A stretch of DNA of 64,000 nucleotides from Halobacteriovoraceae bacterium (GTDB taxonomy: Bacteria > Bdellovibrionota > Bacteriovoracia > Bacteriovoracales > Bacteriovoracaceae), in NCBI GenBank assembly GCA_020635115.1, contig JACKAK010000007.1, positions 186,001 to 250,000 on the forward strand. The letters are read 5' to 3'. A program made the position numbers and the translations under genes. The notes beneath the pieces are model-generated. The model was not told the DNA's origin. It saw only the letters and a list, made by a program, of their open reading frames with translations, and searched no databases. Positions 24,279 through 33,580 of the stretch are shown here, piece after piece (positions within the stretch are counted from its first letter, which is position 1; every line of letters begins with the position of its first letter).

Positions 24279-25997
24279 ATAAAAACAAAAATATTTTTTA
24301 TACTCTTAGCAATTTGTTTTTTATTTGGACACCTTCCTTATGTACTAGGTGGAGGGTTTTTGGCAGATGATTGGCATGTTGCAGAGTTGCCTTATTTGCC
24401 TAGTCTCATTGATTATGTCTTAGGTACGTTACAAAGTACTTTTGGAAATCGCCCAGTTGATCCATTCTATTATTTGATTTCAACAATACTTTTTAAAGAT
24501 TCTCAAGTAATGTGGATTTTTAAGAATATATTCATGTTTTTTATTATTGCTTTCAATCTCTATACTGTACTGAAAGATATTGTTTCTAAAGAACTTCAGA
24601 CACTTTTATTTGTAATGTTTCTCTTCCCAGCAATGGGGACGGCCGTTTATTTTTCTCCTGGTCTTCAATCTTTAACTACTTTTGCGGCCATGATTTGGAG
24701 TTTTTCCTTAATTTTCCAAAAAAAATATCATATGACTGGCCTAAAAAAATATCTCTTTATTTCTTTAGGCCTATATATTCTCTCTCTTCTTACTTATGAA
24801 ATCCCTCTCACTCTTTTGCCTATTAATCTATGCTTGCCTTTTTTAATTTTTGGTTTAAAAGAAAAAAATGCTCGTATCCAATTTATCCAATTGTTAGTCT
24901 CTTTCTTCTTAATCGGAATATTTATACTCGTATTTCAAAAAGGGATTGCCCCTATGTATGCAGTCAATATTCCCGAGAAAGTGAGAATAACTTCAATCTC
25001 GGGACTGCTTATAAGCTTTGTACGAGCATTGTTTCATTATTCAGCTTTGATTTTGTTAGACTTACCACATGCTCTGATTGGTTCTCTTGTCTATGTTTTA
25101 ATCTTTGTAAAACTTTTTATTATTTTGCCGGTAATAGGTCTCATTGGACTAAGTTATTATTTTGGAAAAAAAGGTGGAGATATTTTTGAAAATATTAAAC
25201 AGTCCAAAAATAATCAAAAAGATTTATTATATATAACTTTGATTTTTGTTTTCTTTATGTTTGGTTTAAACGCAGTACTTCACACTCCCGTAGGTTCCGT
25301 CCCAACCCTTAAGGCCTATTCAAATAGGGCCGTCATTGGCATGTCTTTTACTATTCCATTTTTGATATATCTATTAAGCAGTCTTATTCCGAATCTGAAA
25401 AGAAGAACAATATTTATGTCTTTCATGACTTGTTTGTATATTTTCACTTTCCTCGTTCAAAGAGATAATTATATTCATTCATATGCAATCACTGAAAAAA
25501 TTCAAAACGATATCCAAGAAAAAATAAAAAATCTAAAAGACTCAAATCCTCAGGTTAATTTAGATGAACTTTGCTTTCTTGCCGACGTTCCTCTCTATGC
25601 TCCTAATAATTTACTTAAAGAAATTACTTTTAATATCGATACCTATGATTTGCAAAGGTCTCTGGCATATCGTTTTGGGACAAAAGTTAAAGTGAGTACA
25701 ATTAATATTGAGAGAGTCAAATACGGAGATGTAACATTCTCTAATGATAATCAAAATTATATTCATCAAGGGCTAAAATGCGAAAGTAACAAAACGTATA
25801 TTTACACATATCTCCTTCCTGATGGTTTATCAAAAATGAATAAGATCGAGAGTTTTGAGGCCATAAAAGAGCTTGTCTCTTCTCCAAAAAATAATCCATT
25901 CTACACATCAAGTTTTCTTCAGGGATATCTAGATTTAAAAACAAAACTGAGAAACTTTGTAAGAAATACTCTGGGCGAATATGGATTAAAGAGTTAA
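24279..25997 (+). CDS. Polytopic membrane protein, GT-C-like, near-cognate start
   Basis: 572 aa if started at ATA 24279, five bases after GAGGAG. This gives KTKIFFILLAICFLFGHLPYVLGG, a first helix that precedes FLADDWHV. The alternative TTG at 24360 would delete that helix. About ten hydrophobic segments follow and a 150-residue hydrophilic C-terminal domain. The acidic pair Asp-Asp in the first extracytoplasmic loop is the position of the catalytic acid in GT-C glycosyltransferases, which use polyprenyl-phosphate sugars. I do not recognise a specific family. It follows rfbH by 29 bases and precedes a similar protein, so it may decorate glycan in the periplasm. Confidence 0.62.
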   Translation: MKTKIFFILLAICFLFGHLPYVLGGGFLADDWHVAELPYLPSLIDYVLGTLQSTFGNRPVDPFYYLISTILFKDSQVMWIFKNIFMFFIIAFNLYTVLKDIVSKELQTLLFVMFLFPAMGTAVYFSPGLQSLTTFAAMIWSFSLIFQKKYHMTGLKKYLFISLGLYILSLLTYEIPLTLLPINLCLPFLIFGLKEKNARIQFIQLLVSFFLIGIFILVFQKGIAPMYAVNIPEKVRITSISGLLISFVRALFHYSALILLDLPHALIGSLVYVLIFVKLFIILPVIGLIGLSYYFGKKGGDIFENIKQSKNNQKDLLYITLIFVFFMFGLNAVLHTPVGSVPTLKAYSNRAVIGMSFTIPFLIYLLSSLIPNLKRRTIFMSFMTCLYIFTFLVQRDNYIHSYAITEKIQNDIQEKIKNLKDSNPQVNLDELCFLADVPLYAPNNLLKEITFNIDTYDLQRSLAYRFGTKVKVSTINIERVKYGDVTFSNDNQNYIHQGLKCESNKTYIYTYLLPDGLSKMNKIESFEAIKELVSSPKNNPFYTSSFLQGYLDLKTKLRNFVRNTLGEYGLKS

Positions 25998-26008
25998 GGG
26001 GTGGTCAT

Positions 26009-27883
26009 ATGGAAATATTATATGTTTTCTCTATTATTGGATTTACTCTAAAAGCCCGAAATTATTTTAGTACAAATAATCAAAATTTTATTCCACTCTT
26101 TGTCATATCTTCGATAGCATATATTTCCTATTTTCTTTACTTTTTTTCGGCCGGTAAATATTTTGTTATACTAGCTCAATTCACTGGTTTGATTCTACTT
26201 TTCCTTGAGTTATTTAAAATATACAAAAAACAACAAAGCTTGACAGAAACTTTCAATCCAGCAATGGGATTTCTTATAACGGGCTCCCTTGTTGCTTACG
26301 CCCAAACATTTGGTGGATATGTCTATGGACATGATCAATATATTATCACCAATATGGTTAAGTATTTATCTATAATGAATCGTTACTGGGACTTCAATAA
26401 CCGTCTAGATGAATCAGTATCCTCTCTTTACGCTCCAGGAATTGCCCTCATTCAAGTCTTTTTTCAAGGTTTTAAATTTAAAGATTCTAGTGCTTCTTAC
26501 GCTATTTACACTTTTTTGTTACTTTGTTTTTATCCAATTTTTGATCTAGTGTTTCCCAAATATCAAAATTTAAAAGACTGGAAAAAATTAATCTTCTTCT
26601 TTATGAGTATGCTCTTTATAGTCGCTGCATTTGGCGAAGGCATGACGAATTTAAGAGTCGATACTATTACGGCATGCCTCTTTGGAATAATGCTTTTTTA
26701 TATTTATACAAAAGACATAACCATTCAAAATAGTCTTGTTCTTGGCATAGTGCTAAGTTTGGGCGCACTTATCAAAGGGACAGCTCTTGCTTTTGGTGCA
26801 GGTGGAATGATTATTTGGACAATAAAGCTCTTTTTCAAAAGAAAAACAGAATGGAAAAAATTGATTAAGGCCCCTATGCTTTCTTTTTTGTGTTTATTTC
26901 TTTGCACAGTTAGTTGGATTATTTATAAAAAAAATGCAGATTTAGACAAGTTTAAAAATTCTCCCTCTACAGAATCATTAATTTCACGCTTTTTAAAAAT
27001 GGATGAATCTAGAGAATTTGTCTTAAAACATTTTAAAAATGAAGTTTTTGAAACTAATCTAAACCGTGAGGTTGATCCGGGTAACGGATTTATCATGACC
27101 AAATTTTCGTTATCAAAATATTCTTCCTCATTTGGAGGAACGGTTTATTGGACAATTTTATTCGCGCTGATTGCTTTCTTGTTATCATTAAAAAACAAAG
27201 AGAAATTTAACCGTTTCTTCTACATCTCAACTTTTTTAATAGGTCCATTCTTGTACCTTGGTTTACTTATTATATTTTGGACAACTGTTTGTAAAAATCA
27301 CAATTTTGCTATAGATGCTCTCTTTTGCTACTCTCGTTATGTTAGAACTTTTTATGGAGCACTTGCTATACTTGTTCTAGGACTCTATTTTTTAGAACAT
27401 AAAAAACTCGCAAAAGTGACCCAATATACTCTACCCATAATATTAGTTTTTCACTGGATTTTTTCATTTCCTTCAATCGGCACATCAATTAAACCTGTAA
27501 AAAAACTTGCTCAAAACTCTAATCTAGAAGTACGAAAAAAAATCGAACAGGATATTGCGTACCCTGATTTAATTAATAGTAAAAAACAACTCGATATATT
27601 TTTCACTTTTTCACCCATCGGCACTGGCGTTAATGCTGAAGAACAAGTGATGGCCATCTATTCTCTTATTCCACATAGAACTCATTTCATGGATATTAAT
27701 ACCTATAGTACAAAAAAAGAATTTTCAAGTGAGGAAGATGCGTTAGAATATTTAAAGAAATTTGATTATTTATTACTGAGAAACGTTGAACAGCTCTTTC
27801 AAAAAAGATTTAAAAACATTTTTAATACTGATTCAAAAGTACTCTATAAATTTGATGGCCAAAAATTTATTGGGTTAAGATAA
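26009..27883 (+). CDS. Polytopic membrane protein, GT-C-like
   Basis: 624 aa, about 12 hydrophobic segments and a C-terminal soluble region of about 120 residues. AAGGGGTGG precedes the ATG. A loop with VYGHDQYIITNMVKYLSIMN near residue 110 has the acidic residue expected in a GT-C first loop, though weakly. No specific family recognised. It is 11 bases after the previous membrane gene and likely the last gene of the unit that begins at 18891. Converges on metF with 21 bases between stops. A Wzy-type polymerase is an alternative but the big C-terminal soluble part argues against it. Confidence 0.6.
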   Translation: MEILYVFSIIGFTLKARNYFSTNNQNFIPLFVISSIAYISYFLYFFSAGKYFVILAQFTGLILLFLELFKIYKKQQSLTETFNPAMGFLITGSLVAYAQTFGGYVYGHDQYIITNMVKYLSIMNRYWDFNNRLDESVSSLYAPGIALIQVFFQGFKFKDSSASYAIYTFLLLCFYPIFDLVFPKYQNLKDWKKLIFFFMSMLFIVAAFGEGMTNLRVDTITACLFGIMLFYIYTKDITIQNSLVLGIVLSLGALIKGTALAFGAGGMIIWTIKLFFKRKTEWKKLIKAPMLSFLCLFLCTVSWIIYKKNADLDKFKNSPSTESLISRFLKMDESREFVLKHFKNEVFETNLNREVDPGNGFIMTKFSLSKYSSSFGGTVYWTILFALIAFLLSLKNKEKFNRFFYISTFLIGPFLYLGLLIIFWTTVCKNHNFAIDALFCYSRYVRTFYGALAILVLGLYFLEHKKLAKVTQYTLPIILVFHWIFSFPSIGTSIKPVKKLAQNSNLEVRKKIEQDIAYPDLINSKKQLDIFFTFSPIGTGVNAEEQVMAIYSLIPHRTHFMDINTYSTKKEFSSEEDALEYLKKFDYLLLRNVEQLFQKRFKNIFNTDSKVLYKFDGQKFIGLR

Positions 27884-27904
27884 TTTTTTTAAAAAACTGA
27901 AAGT

Positions 27905-28858
27905 TTAACTCGTTTTTCTTAATCTATCTACAACTTGCTGAATGACATCTATATTGTTCATGACATAAAAATGAACACCAGGTGCACCTTTTTCCATCAA
28001 TTCAAAGGCCTGATTGTATGCCCAATTCACACCAATCTCTTTGATATGCTCAGGATTATCATTCATTTCATTTACAAGTTCATCCGGTAAGTCACAGTAA
28101 AAAAACTTTGGTATACTTGTCAGTTGTCTTGGCTTATCGATAATTTTTAATCCAGGAATAATAGGAACATTTATACCAGCATCTCTACAAAGCTCGAGAA
28201 AATTAAAATAATGTTTATTTTCAAAAAACATCTGCGTCATCACATAGTCAGCTCCAAAATCAACTTTCTTTTTTAAAAACTGAATATCTTTGTGTAAATT
28301 TGGGGACTCAAAATGCTTTTCGGGATAACCTGCTACTCCTACTCCAAAATCTAAGGGCCTTGGTGTGTTAACCTCTTCTTGATAAATTCCTTGTCTAATT
28401 TGTGAAATTTGATCAACGAGATCCCCTGCGTATCTATTCTCTGTTCGGTCTTTATTTTTTTCCTTCTGATAATTTGTCTCATCCCCCCTGAGGGCCAAAA
28501 CATTATGAACTCCTAGGTAATTGAGCTCAATGAGTGCATCTTCAGTTTCTTCTCTAGTGAAACCTCTGCATAAGAGATGCGCGACTGTATCTATTTTAAA
28601 CCTGTTTTGAATTATTCCACAAATTCCAACTGTACCGGGTCTTTTTTTGTGAATAACTCTTCGAATTCCTCCATCTGGATTTCTCACGTAAATCGCCTCC
28701 GCTGCATGAGACGTAACATCTATCCAAGGGGGATTATATTCTGCGATGGCCTTCACAATATTGGTAATATCTTGAATACTTTTTCCACGCCCAGGAGGAA
28801 CGATTTCAAAAGTTATAAAAGGGTTTTTTGCCTTCTCAATATGCTCAATGACTTTCAT
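27905..28858 (-). CDS. metF: Methylenetetrahydrofolate reductase family protein
   Basis: 317 aa. Reduces 5,10-methylene-THF to 5-methyl-THF with FAD, for methionine synthesis. Matches: ITFEIVPPGRGKSIQDI (Glu of the FEIVPP motif), NVLALRGDE, the FAD region GVAGYPEKHFESPN, and MTQMFFENKHYF. The protein is slightly longer than E. coli MetF and uses PPGRG rather than PPK. AAGGAAATTA precedes the ATG. It sits in the glycan island with no other methionine gene nearby, which is unusual; its strand and position suggest its own promoter, perhaps shared leader with downstream galE genes is not likely since those are in front of it on the same strand. Confidence 0.88.
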   Translation of the reverse strand: MKVIEHIEKAKNPFITFEIVPPGRGKSIQDITNIVKAIAEYNPPWIDVTSHAAEAIYVRNPDGGIRRVIHKKRPGTVGICGIIQNRFKIDTVAHLLCRGFTREETEDALIELNYLGVHNVLALRGDETNYQKEKNKDRTENRYAGDLVDQISQIRQGIYQEEVNTPRPLDFGVGVAGYPEKHFESPNLHKDIQFLKKKVDFGADYVMTQMFFENKHYFNFLELCRDAGINVPIIPGLKIIDKPRQLTSIPKFFYCDLPDELVNEMNDNPEHIKEIGVNWAYNQAFELMEKGAPGVHFYVMNNIDVIQQVVDRLRKTS

Positions 28859-28907
28859 TTAATTTCCTTGTTGTCCGCTGCCTAGAATAAGGGAAATGAA
28901 ACAATAT

Positions 28908-29975
28908 TTAAATCATTTTCTCGAGAACTTTTATTAACATATTCTCATCAATATATTCCATACAATCCTTACGATGACCTTGATATTCATTTCCTAAATT
29001 TAAAAATCCACAACCTCTTATAGAAGAATTAATATTGTAAGAATTAATTCCAATCGCTCCCCAACGTTCAGAGTTAGTTGGGCCATTTAATGAAATAGTC
29101 TTAGTTCCAAGTGCCCAACTAAGGTGCATGATTCCCGTATTAACGCTAACTGTAAAATGTGCCTCTTTTATAAGTCCAGCTGTTTTACACAGCTTTTCTC
29201 CTGCATAATTTTTTGCAAATAATTTATATCTCTTCAAAAAATCATCATTTTTAACTTTTTCAGCTGGGGAACCAGTTAGATAAATGACAAATCCATGAGA
29301 GTTAACAAATTCACCAATTTTTGCCCATTTTTCTATTGGCCATTCTCTAAGCTGACCATTTTCTCCACCGGCCCACAAATGAAACACACAATATTTGCAA
29401 TCCAGATAATGTGGGACAATATTTGTTAAATGTGGCAAGTGATGTACTTGTACATCTAAACATTCTGATATGAGATTACGGTAATTATCTAGTTCATGTA
29501 TCTTGGGATTATGCAAACTAAATGCATCATAAGCATAATGTCTATACTGACTTAGGGTTTTAAAACCAATGACAAACTCTGAATTAGAAAAGTATGAGTA
29601 GATTGAATTAATTCTTGGCCAGGAACCTAAATCAATAAAAACATTGAAGTGGTAGTTTTTTAAAACTTTATAAGCTTTTAAAGGTGATTTAACAGGAAGA
29701 TACACGCAATCGACATTTCTTGGAATGAGCTCTCTCATGAGGTAGTTACTTTCACCCAGAAAGAGCGTTAGTTTTGCATGAGGGTATTTTATCTTTAAGT
29801 CTTCGAGAATGGCACAAACGAGAATAGTGTCACCAATCGCAGCTTCCTTGAGTACACCAATTTGATATATCTCTGCTGGTTTTTTCTTTTTATCATGTAT
29901 CAGACCAAGTAAAAAGAGTATCAAACTTCCCAAATAAAGATCTATTTTTTTTGAAAGTTTACTTGTTCTGCTCAT
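28908..29975 (-). CDS. Family 9 glycosyltransferase (heptosyltransferase-like)
   Basis: 355 aa. GT-B fold of the ADP-heptose:LPS heptosyltransferase group: EAAIGDTILVCAILEDLK near the start and the C-terminal donor site VNTGIMHLSWALGTKTISL with NGPTNSERWGAIG. These enzymes normally add heptose to the LPS inner core from the cytoplasmic face. The gene overlaps galE by 17 bases at its 5' end, so it is translated as part of the same unit. The acceptor here may be core or another glycan; family assignment firm, substrate not. Confidence 0.88.
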   Translation of the reverse strand: MSRTSKLSKKIDLYLGSLILFLLGLIHDKKKKPAEIYQIGVLKEAAIGDTILVCAILEDLKIKYPHAKLTLFLGESNYLMRELIPRNVDCVYLPVKSPLKAYKVLKNYHFNVFIDLGSWPRINSIYSYFSNSEFVIGFKTLSQYRHYAYDAFSLHNPKIHELDNYRNLISECLDVQVHHLPHLTNIVPHYLDCKYCVFHLWAGGENGQLREWPIEKWAKIGEFVNSHGFVIYLTGSPAEKVKNDDFLKRYKLFAKNYAGEKLCKTAGLIKEAHFTVSVNTGIMHLSWALGTKTISLNGPTNSERWGAIGINSYNINSSIRGCGFLNLGNEYQGHRKDCMEYIDENMLIKVLEKMI

Positions 29976-30951
29976 TAATCTTTTTTTCCCAATCTACTGC
30001 AGTTTTTAGAATAATGTTTAAGTCATTATATTTTGGAGTCCAGCCAAAAGTTTTTTTAATTTTTTCACTCTTTGCAATTAAGCACGGTGGATCTCCTTCT
30101 CTTCTTTTATCTATAAGAATATTGAGTCCACTTCCATACATTTCTTTCATTTTGTCAGTTACTTCTTTAACGGTATGACCTTGTCCATAACCACAATTGA
30201 ATACATCTGATTGACCTCCATTATTTAAATATGTGAGTGCATCAAGGTGGGCCTGTGCAAGATCTAAAACATGAATATAATCTCTTATACATGTTCCATC
30301 TCTGGTTTCATAATCATCGCCAAAAATAAACATTTTATCACGTTTACCTACAATAAGTTCTGCCACTGTTTTAATTAAATGTGTCGTTATAGGAGTGCAT
30401 TGACCTAGTTGATTGTCTATATCTGCACCAGCAACATTAAAATATCTAAGGGCCACGTAATTGAAAGCATGATTTGCTCTTGAAATATCTTCTAATGCCC
30501 ATTCTGTCATAAGTTTACTTCTTCCATAGGGATTTATCGGATCTAGGGGAGTTGATTCATCAACTTCAGCGACTTCAGGTATTCCATAGACAGCTGCTGT
30601 ACTTGAAAAAATAAAGTTCTTAACATCATTTTCTACACAAGTTTTAATCAGCTCAAAAGATTTTATAGTGTTATTTTGATAATATTTAATAGGGTTAGTT
30701 ACACTCTCTGGTACAATAATACTCCCTGCAAAATGAAGGACAGATTTTATATTATTTTTTTTAATTATCTCACTCACAAGTTTGTTGTCGCAAATATCAC
30801 CAACAATGAGTTTACCAGAAAGTACAGATTCTTTTCTTCCGGTTGAAAGATTATCTAATATAACTATTTCATAATTTTGTTTATTTAGAAGTTTAATGAC
30901 ATGAGAACCGATATAACCGGCCCCACCCGTTACGAGTATTTTATCACTCAT
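29959..30951 (-). CDS. galE: UDP-glucose 4-epimerase
   Basis: 330 aa. Interconverts UDP-glucose and UDP-galactose (or the N-acetyl forms). Extended SDR with GGAGYIGSHVIKLL, the FSSTAAVYG serine, YGRSKLMTE (Tyr-Lys), and YFNVAGAD, all as in GalE. Also LRYFNVA and the C-terminal RREGDPPCLIA. Between the polyprenyl-phosphate sugar transferase and the family 9 transferase in a leftward operon, so it supplies a galactose-type donor for the glycan. Short 15-base gap to the upstream gene. Confidence 0.93.
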   Translation of the reverse strand: MSDKILVTGGAGYIGSHVIKLLNKQNYEIVILDNLSTGRKESVLSGKLIVGDICDNKLVSEIIKKNNIKSVLHFAGSIIVPESVTNPIKYYQNNTIKSFELIKTCVENDVKNFIFSSTAAVYGIPEVAEVDESTPLDPINPYGRSKLMTEWALEDISRANHAFNYVALRYFNVAGADIDNQLGQCTPITTHLIKTVAELIVGKRDKMFIFGDDYETRDGTCIRDYIHVLDLAQAHLDALTYLNNGGQSDVFNCGYGQGHTVKEVTDKMKEMYGSGLNILIDKRREGDPPCLIAKSEKIKKTFGWTPKYNDLNIILKTAVDWEKKINEQNK

Positions 30952-30966
30952 TTTGCCTACTCCCTT

Positions 30967-32343
30967 TTAGTATGCATTTTTATTAAAGAGACCTTTCCAC
31001 AAAGTAAGAAAAATAATTTTTATATCAAACCAGAAAGACCAATTTCGTATATAGTAAAGATCACAAGCAATTCGTTGTTTGAGGCATGTATCTCCTCTCC
31101 ATCCATTGACTTGGGCCCAACCTGTAAGCCCTGCTTTCATTTTATGTCTTAACATATAGGCCGGAATTTCATCTTTGAATTTTTCTACAAAAAATGGACG
31201 CTCAGGCCTTGGCCCTACAAGACTCATTTCCCCTTTAATTACATTAAGGAGTTGAGGGAGCTCATCTAATGAACTTTTTCTTAAAAAATTTCCAAAAACA
31301 GTCTTACGTGGATTATCCTTATTACTCCATTCATTTTTGTCCTCATTATCAACAGCAATTCTCATCGTTCTAAACTTTAGCATGAAAAAATTTTGCCCAT
31401 CTAATCCTATTCTTTCTTGCTTATAGAGAATTGGCCCAGGGGATGTTAATTTAATAACAATAGAAATAATGAATAAAAATGGTGATAATAAAATCAGCCC
31501 ACAACTACATGCTGTAATATCAAAAATTCTCTTTAGATATCTTCCAACATCACTTATATTCGGCCGGTTGAGATTAAGAATTGGCACACCAGCAAAATCA
31601 TCTATTTTATTGCCGACAAATGAAAAAGGAAGATCAGGTAATATTTGAATTGGGATCAGATCATTGTGGTATTTTTGCAAAAAAGTTTGAGTGTAAATTG
31701 AATTCTGATGACTATAACTTAAAATCAAGGAATCTGGAGAAAAACGTTCTTTTATTTGACTGAAATCATTTCCTAGATCCTTAATATCTTTTTGTCCTTC
31801 TGCCTTTCCATGTGAATCTAACCAACCAATTATTTTAATACCACAATCTTTATAAGAACGTATTGCTTTTATATACTCTTCTATTTGACTTCCATCTCCA
31901 ATTAATAAGTAATGGCGGAGGTTCCTGCCATTTTTTCTAAGATGACGTAGATAGTTTCTCACAACAATTCTTACAAATGTAAGTGTGAATGTAGATAAAA
32001 GAGCATATGTCAGGATAAATATCCTTGATACCTTTGTCTCGGCGAAAAAATACAAGACAATAATAAAGAATATATGTGCATATAAATTTGCAAAAAATAC
32101 TGCCGTAATCTCTGCCCCACGTCGAGTAAAACGTTGAGATTTATAAAGTCCAAATTTTTGAAAAGAAAAAACAGTAATCAAACCAATGAGGAAGGAGAGT
32201 TTTGCAAAAAGAATTAACAAACCCTGTTGCCCTTGAAAAAAATCAAAACGTATAAAATACGCCAAAAACCACATTAAAATTACAACTGTAAAATCCAAAC
32301 ATTGCTGAATGAGGGATAGATATTTATCTAATTTTCTGAGCAT
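30967..32343 (-). CDS. Polyprenyl-phosphate hexose-1-phosphate transferase, WcaJ-like (long form)
   Basis: 458 aa. Four to five N-terminal membrane segments, a CoA-binding-like domain in the middle (LLIGDGSQIEEYIKAI), then the bacterial sugar transferase core: KRIFDITACSCGLILLSPF (re-entrant helix), KFRTMR, SSLDELPQLLNVIKGEMS with the catalytic Asp-Glu pair, GPRPERP and GLTGWAQVNGWRGDT. It loads hexose-1-phosphate (usually glucose or galactose) on undecaprenyl phosphate and starts a glycan at the inner membrane. AGGA precedes the start. First gene of the operon 32343 to about 28908. Confidence 0.93.
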   Translation of the reverse strand: MLRKLDKYLSLIQQCLDFTVVILMWFLAYFIRFDFFQGQQGLLILFAKLSFLIGLITVFSFQKFGLYKSQRFTRRGAEITAVFFANLYAHIFFIIVLYFFAETKVSRIFILTYALLSTFTLTFVRIVVRNYLRHLRKNGRNLRHYLLIGDGSQIEEYIKAIRSYKDCGIKIIGWLDSHGKAEGQKDIKDLGNDFSQIKERFSPDSLILSYSHQNSIYTQTFLQKYHNDLIPIQILPDLPFSFVGNKIDDFAGVPILNLNRPNISDVGRYLKRIFDITACSCGLILLSPFLFIISIVIKLTSPGPILYKQERIGLDGQNFFMLKFRTMRIAVDNEDKNEWSNKDNPRKTVFGNFLRKSSLDELPQLLNVIKGEMSLVGPRPERPFFVEKFKDEIPAYMLRHKMKAGLTGWAQVNGWRGDTCLKQRIACDLYYIRNWSFWFDIKIIFLTLWKGLFNKNAY

Positions 32344-32408
32344 CTTTTTGTCCTAGGGGGTTTTTTATCATTGACAACATTTTAAGACAAGTTTGGGTGG
32401 AGAGTGAA

Positions 32409-32437
32409 GTGACAAATGATTAGTCTAGGGTTAAAAT
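32409..32437 (+). promoter_or_regulatory. Putative promoter for gmd-fcl
   Basis: GTGACA at 32409-32414 and TAAAAT at 32432-32437 with a 17-base spacer. The gmd start is 30 bases beyond and has CAGGAGAAG just ahead of it. It lies in the 124-base interval between divergent operons. Moderate match only. Confidence 0.35.
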
Positions 32438-32467
32438 CGCTTTGCTTATTGAGATCCAGGAGAAGAT

Positions 32468-33580
32468 ATGAAACGTGCGTTAATTACAGGCATTACAGGG
32501 CAAGACGGTGCCTACTTAGCAGAACTATTACTTAGCAAAAATTACGAGGTGCATGGAATTAAAAGACGCTCTTCATTATTTAATACAGACCGAATAGACC
32601 ATATCTATCAAGACTTACACGAAAATGATGTCAAACTCAAATTGCACTATGGGGACCTTACTGATTCTACGAATATCATAAGAATTATTAAAGAAGTTCA
32701 ACCAGATGAAATTTATAACTTGGGTGCAATGAGTCACGTACGAGTAAGCTTTGATACTCCCGAATATACGGCCAATGTCGATGCACTTGGCACTTTACGC
32801 ATACTAGAGGCCGTTAGACTACTTGGACTTGAAAAAAAATGTAGAGTTTACCAGGCCTCTACTTCAGAACTCTATGGCCTTGTCCAAGAAACTCCCCAAA
32901 AAGAAACCACCCCCTTCTATCCCAGATCACCTTATGCAGTAGCTAAACTTTATGGATATTGGATTACCAAAAATTATAGAGAAGCATATGGGATGTACGC
33001 TTGTAATGGGATTCTTTTTAACCATGAATCACCTATAAGAGGTGAAACTTTCGTGACGAGAAAAATTACAAGAGCAGTATCAAGAATAGGTCTAGGACTT
33101 CAAAAGCAAATGTTTCTTGGGAATTTAGATGCAAAAAGAGACTGGGGACACGCAAAAGATTATGTAGAGGCCATGTATCTTATGTTACAACAAGATGAGG
33201 CTGAAGATTTTGTTATTGCAACTGGAGTGACAACGACTGTTAGAGATTTTGTCGTTAAAGCTTTCTCACATATTGGAGTTGAACTTGAATTTTCAGGAGT
33301 GGGCGTTAATGAAATTGCAAAAGTTTTAAAATGCAATAATCCTGAATATAAAATTGAAATTGGCCAAGAAGTTGTAAAAATTGACGAACGGTATTTTAGA
33401 CCAACCGAAGTTGAGCTACTACTAGGAGATCCAACTAAAGCATTTGAAAAATTACGATGGAGACCAAAACATAATTTAGACACTTTAGTTGAAGATATGA
33501 TGATATCTGATCTTGAACTCTTCAAGAAAGATCAGTATTTGAAGGCCGGCGGGCATAAGGTAATGGAATATCATGAATAA
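32468..33580 (+). CDS. gmd: GDP-mannose 4,6-dehydratase
   Basis: 370 aa, full length. Converts GDP-mannose to GDP-4-keto-6-deoxymannose, first step to GDP-fucose. ITGITGQDGAYLAELLL (NADP motif), the Arg-rich KRRSSLFNTDRIDHIY, ASTSELYG, YAVAKLYGYW (Tyr-Lys) and NHESPIRGETFVTRKI are diagnostic. AGGAGAAG precedes the ATG. Its stop overlaps the fcl start by eight bases. A shorter paralogue is at 49035. Confidence 0.96.
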   Translation: MKRALITGITGQDGAYLAELLLSKNYEVHGIKRRSSLFNTDRIDHIYQDLHENDVKLKLHYGDLTDSTNIIRIIKEVQPDEIYNLGAMSHVRVSFDTPEYTANVDALGTLRILEAVRLLGLEKKCRVYQASTSELYGLVQETPQKETTPFYPRSPYAVAKLYGYWITKNYREAYGMYACNGILFNHESPIRGETFVTRKITRAVSRIGLGLQKQMFLGNLDAKRDWGHAKDYVEAMYLMLQQDEAEDFVIATGVTTTVRDFVVKAFSHIGVELEFSGVGVNEIAKVLKCNNPEYKIEIGQEVVKIDERYFRPTEVELLLGDPTKAFEKLRWRPKHNLDTLVEDMMISDLELFKKDQYLKAGGHKVMEYHE

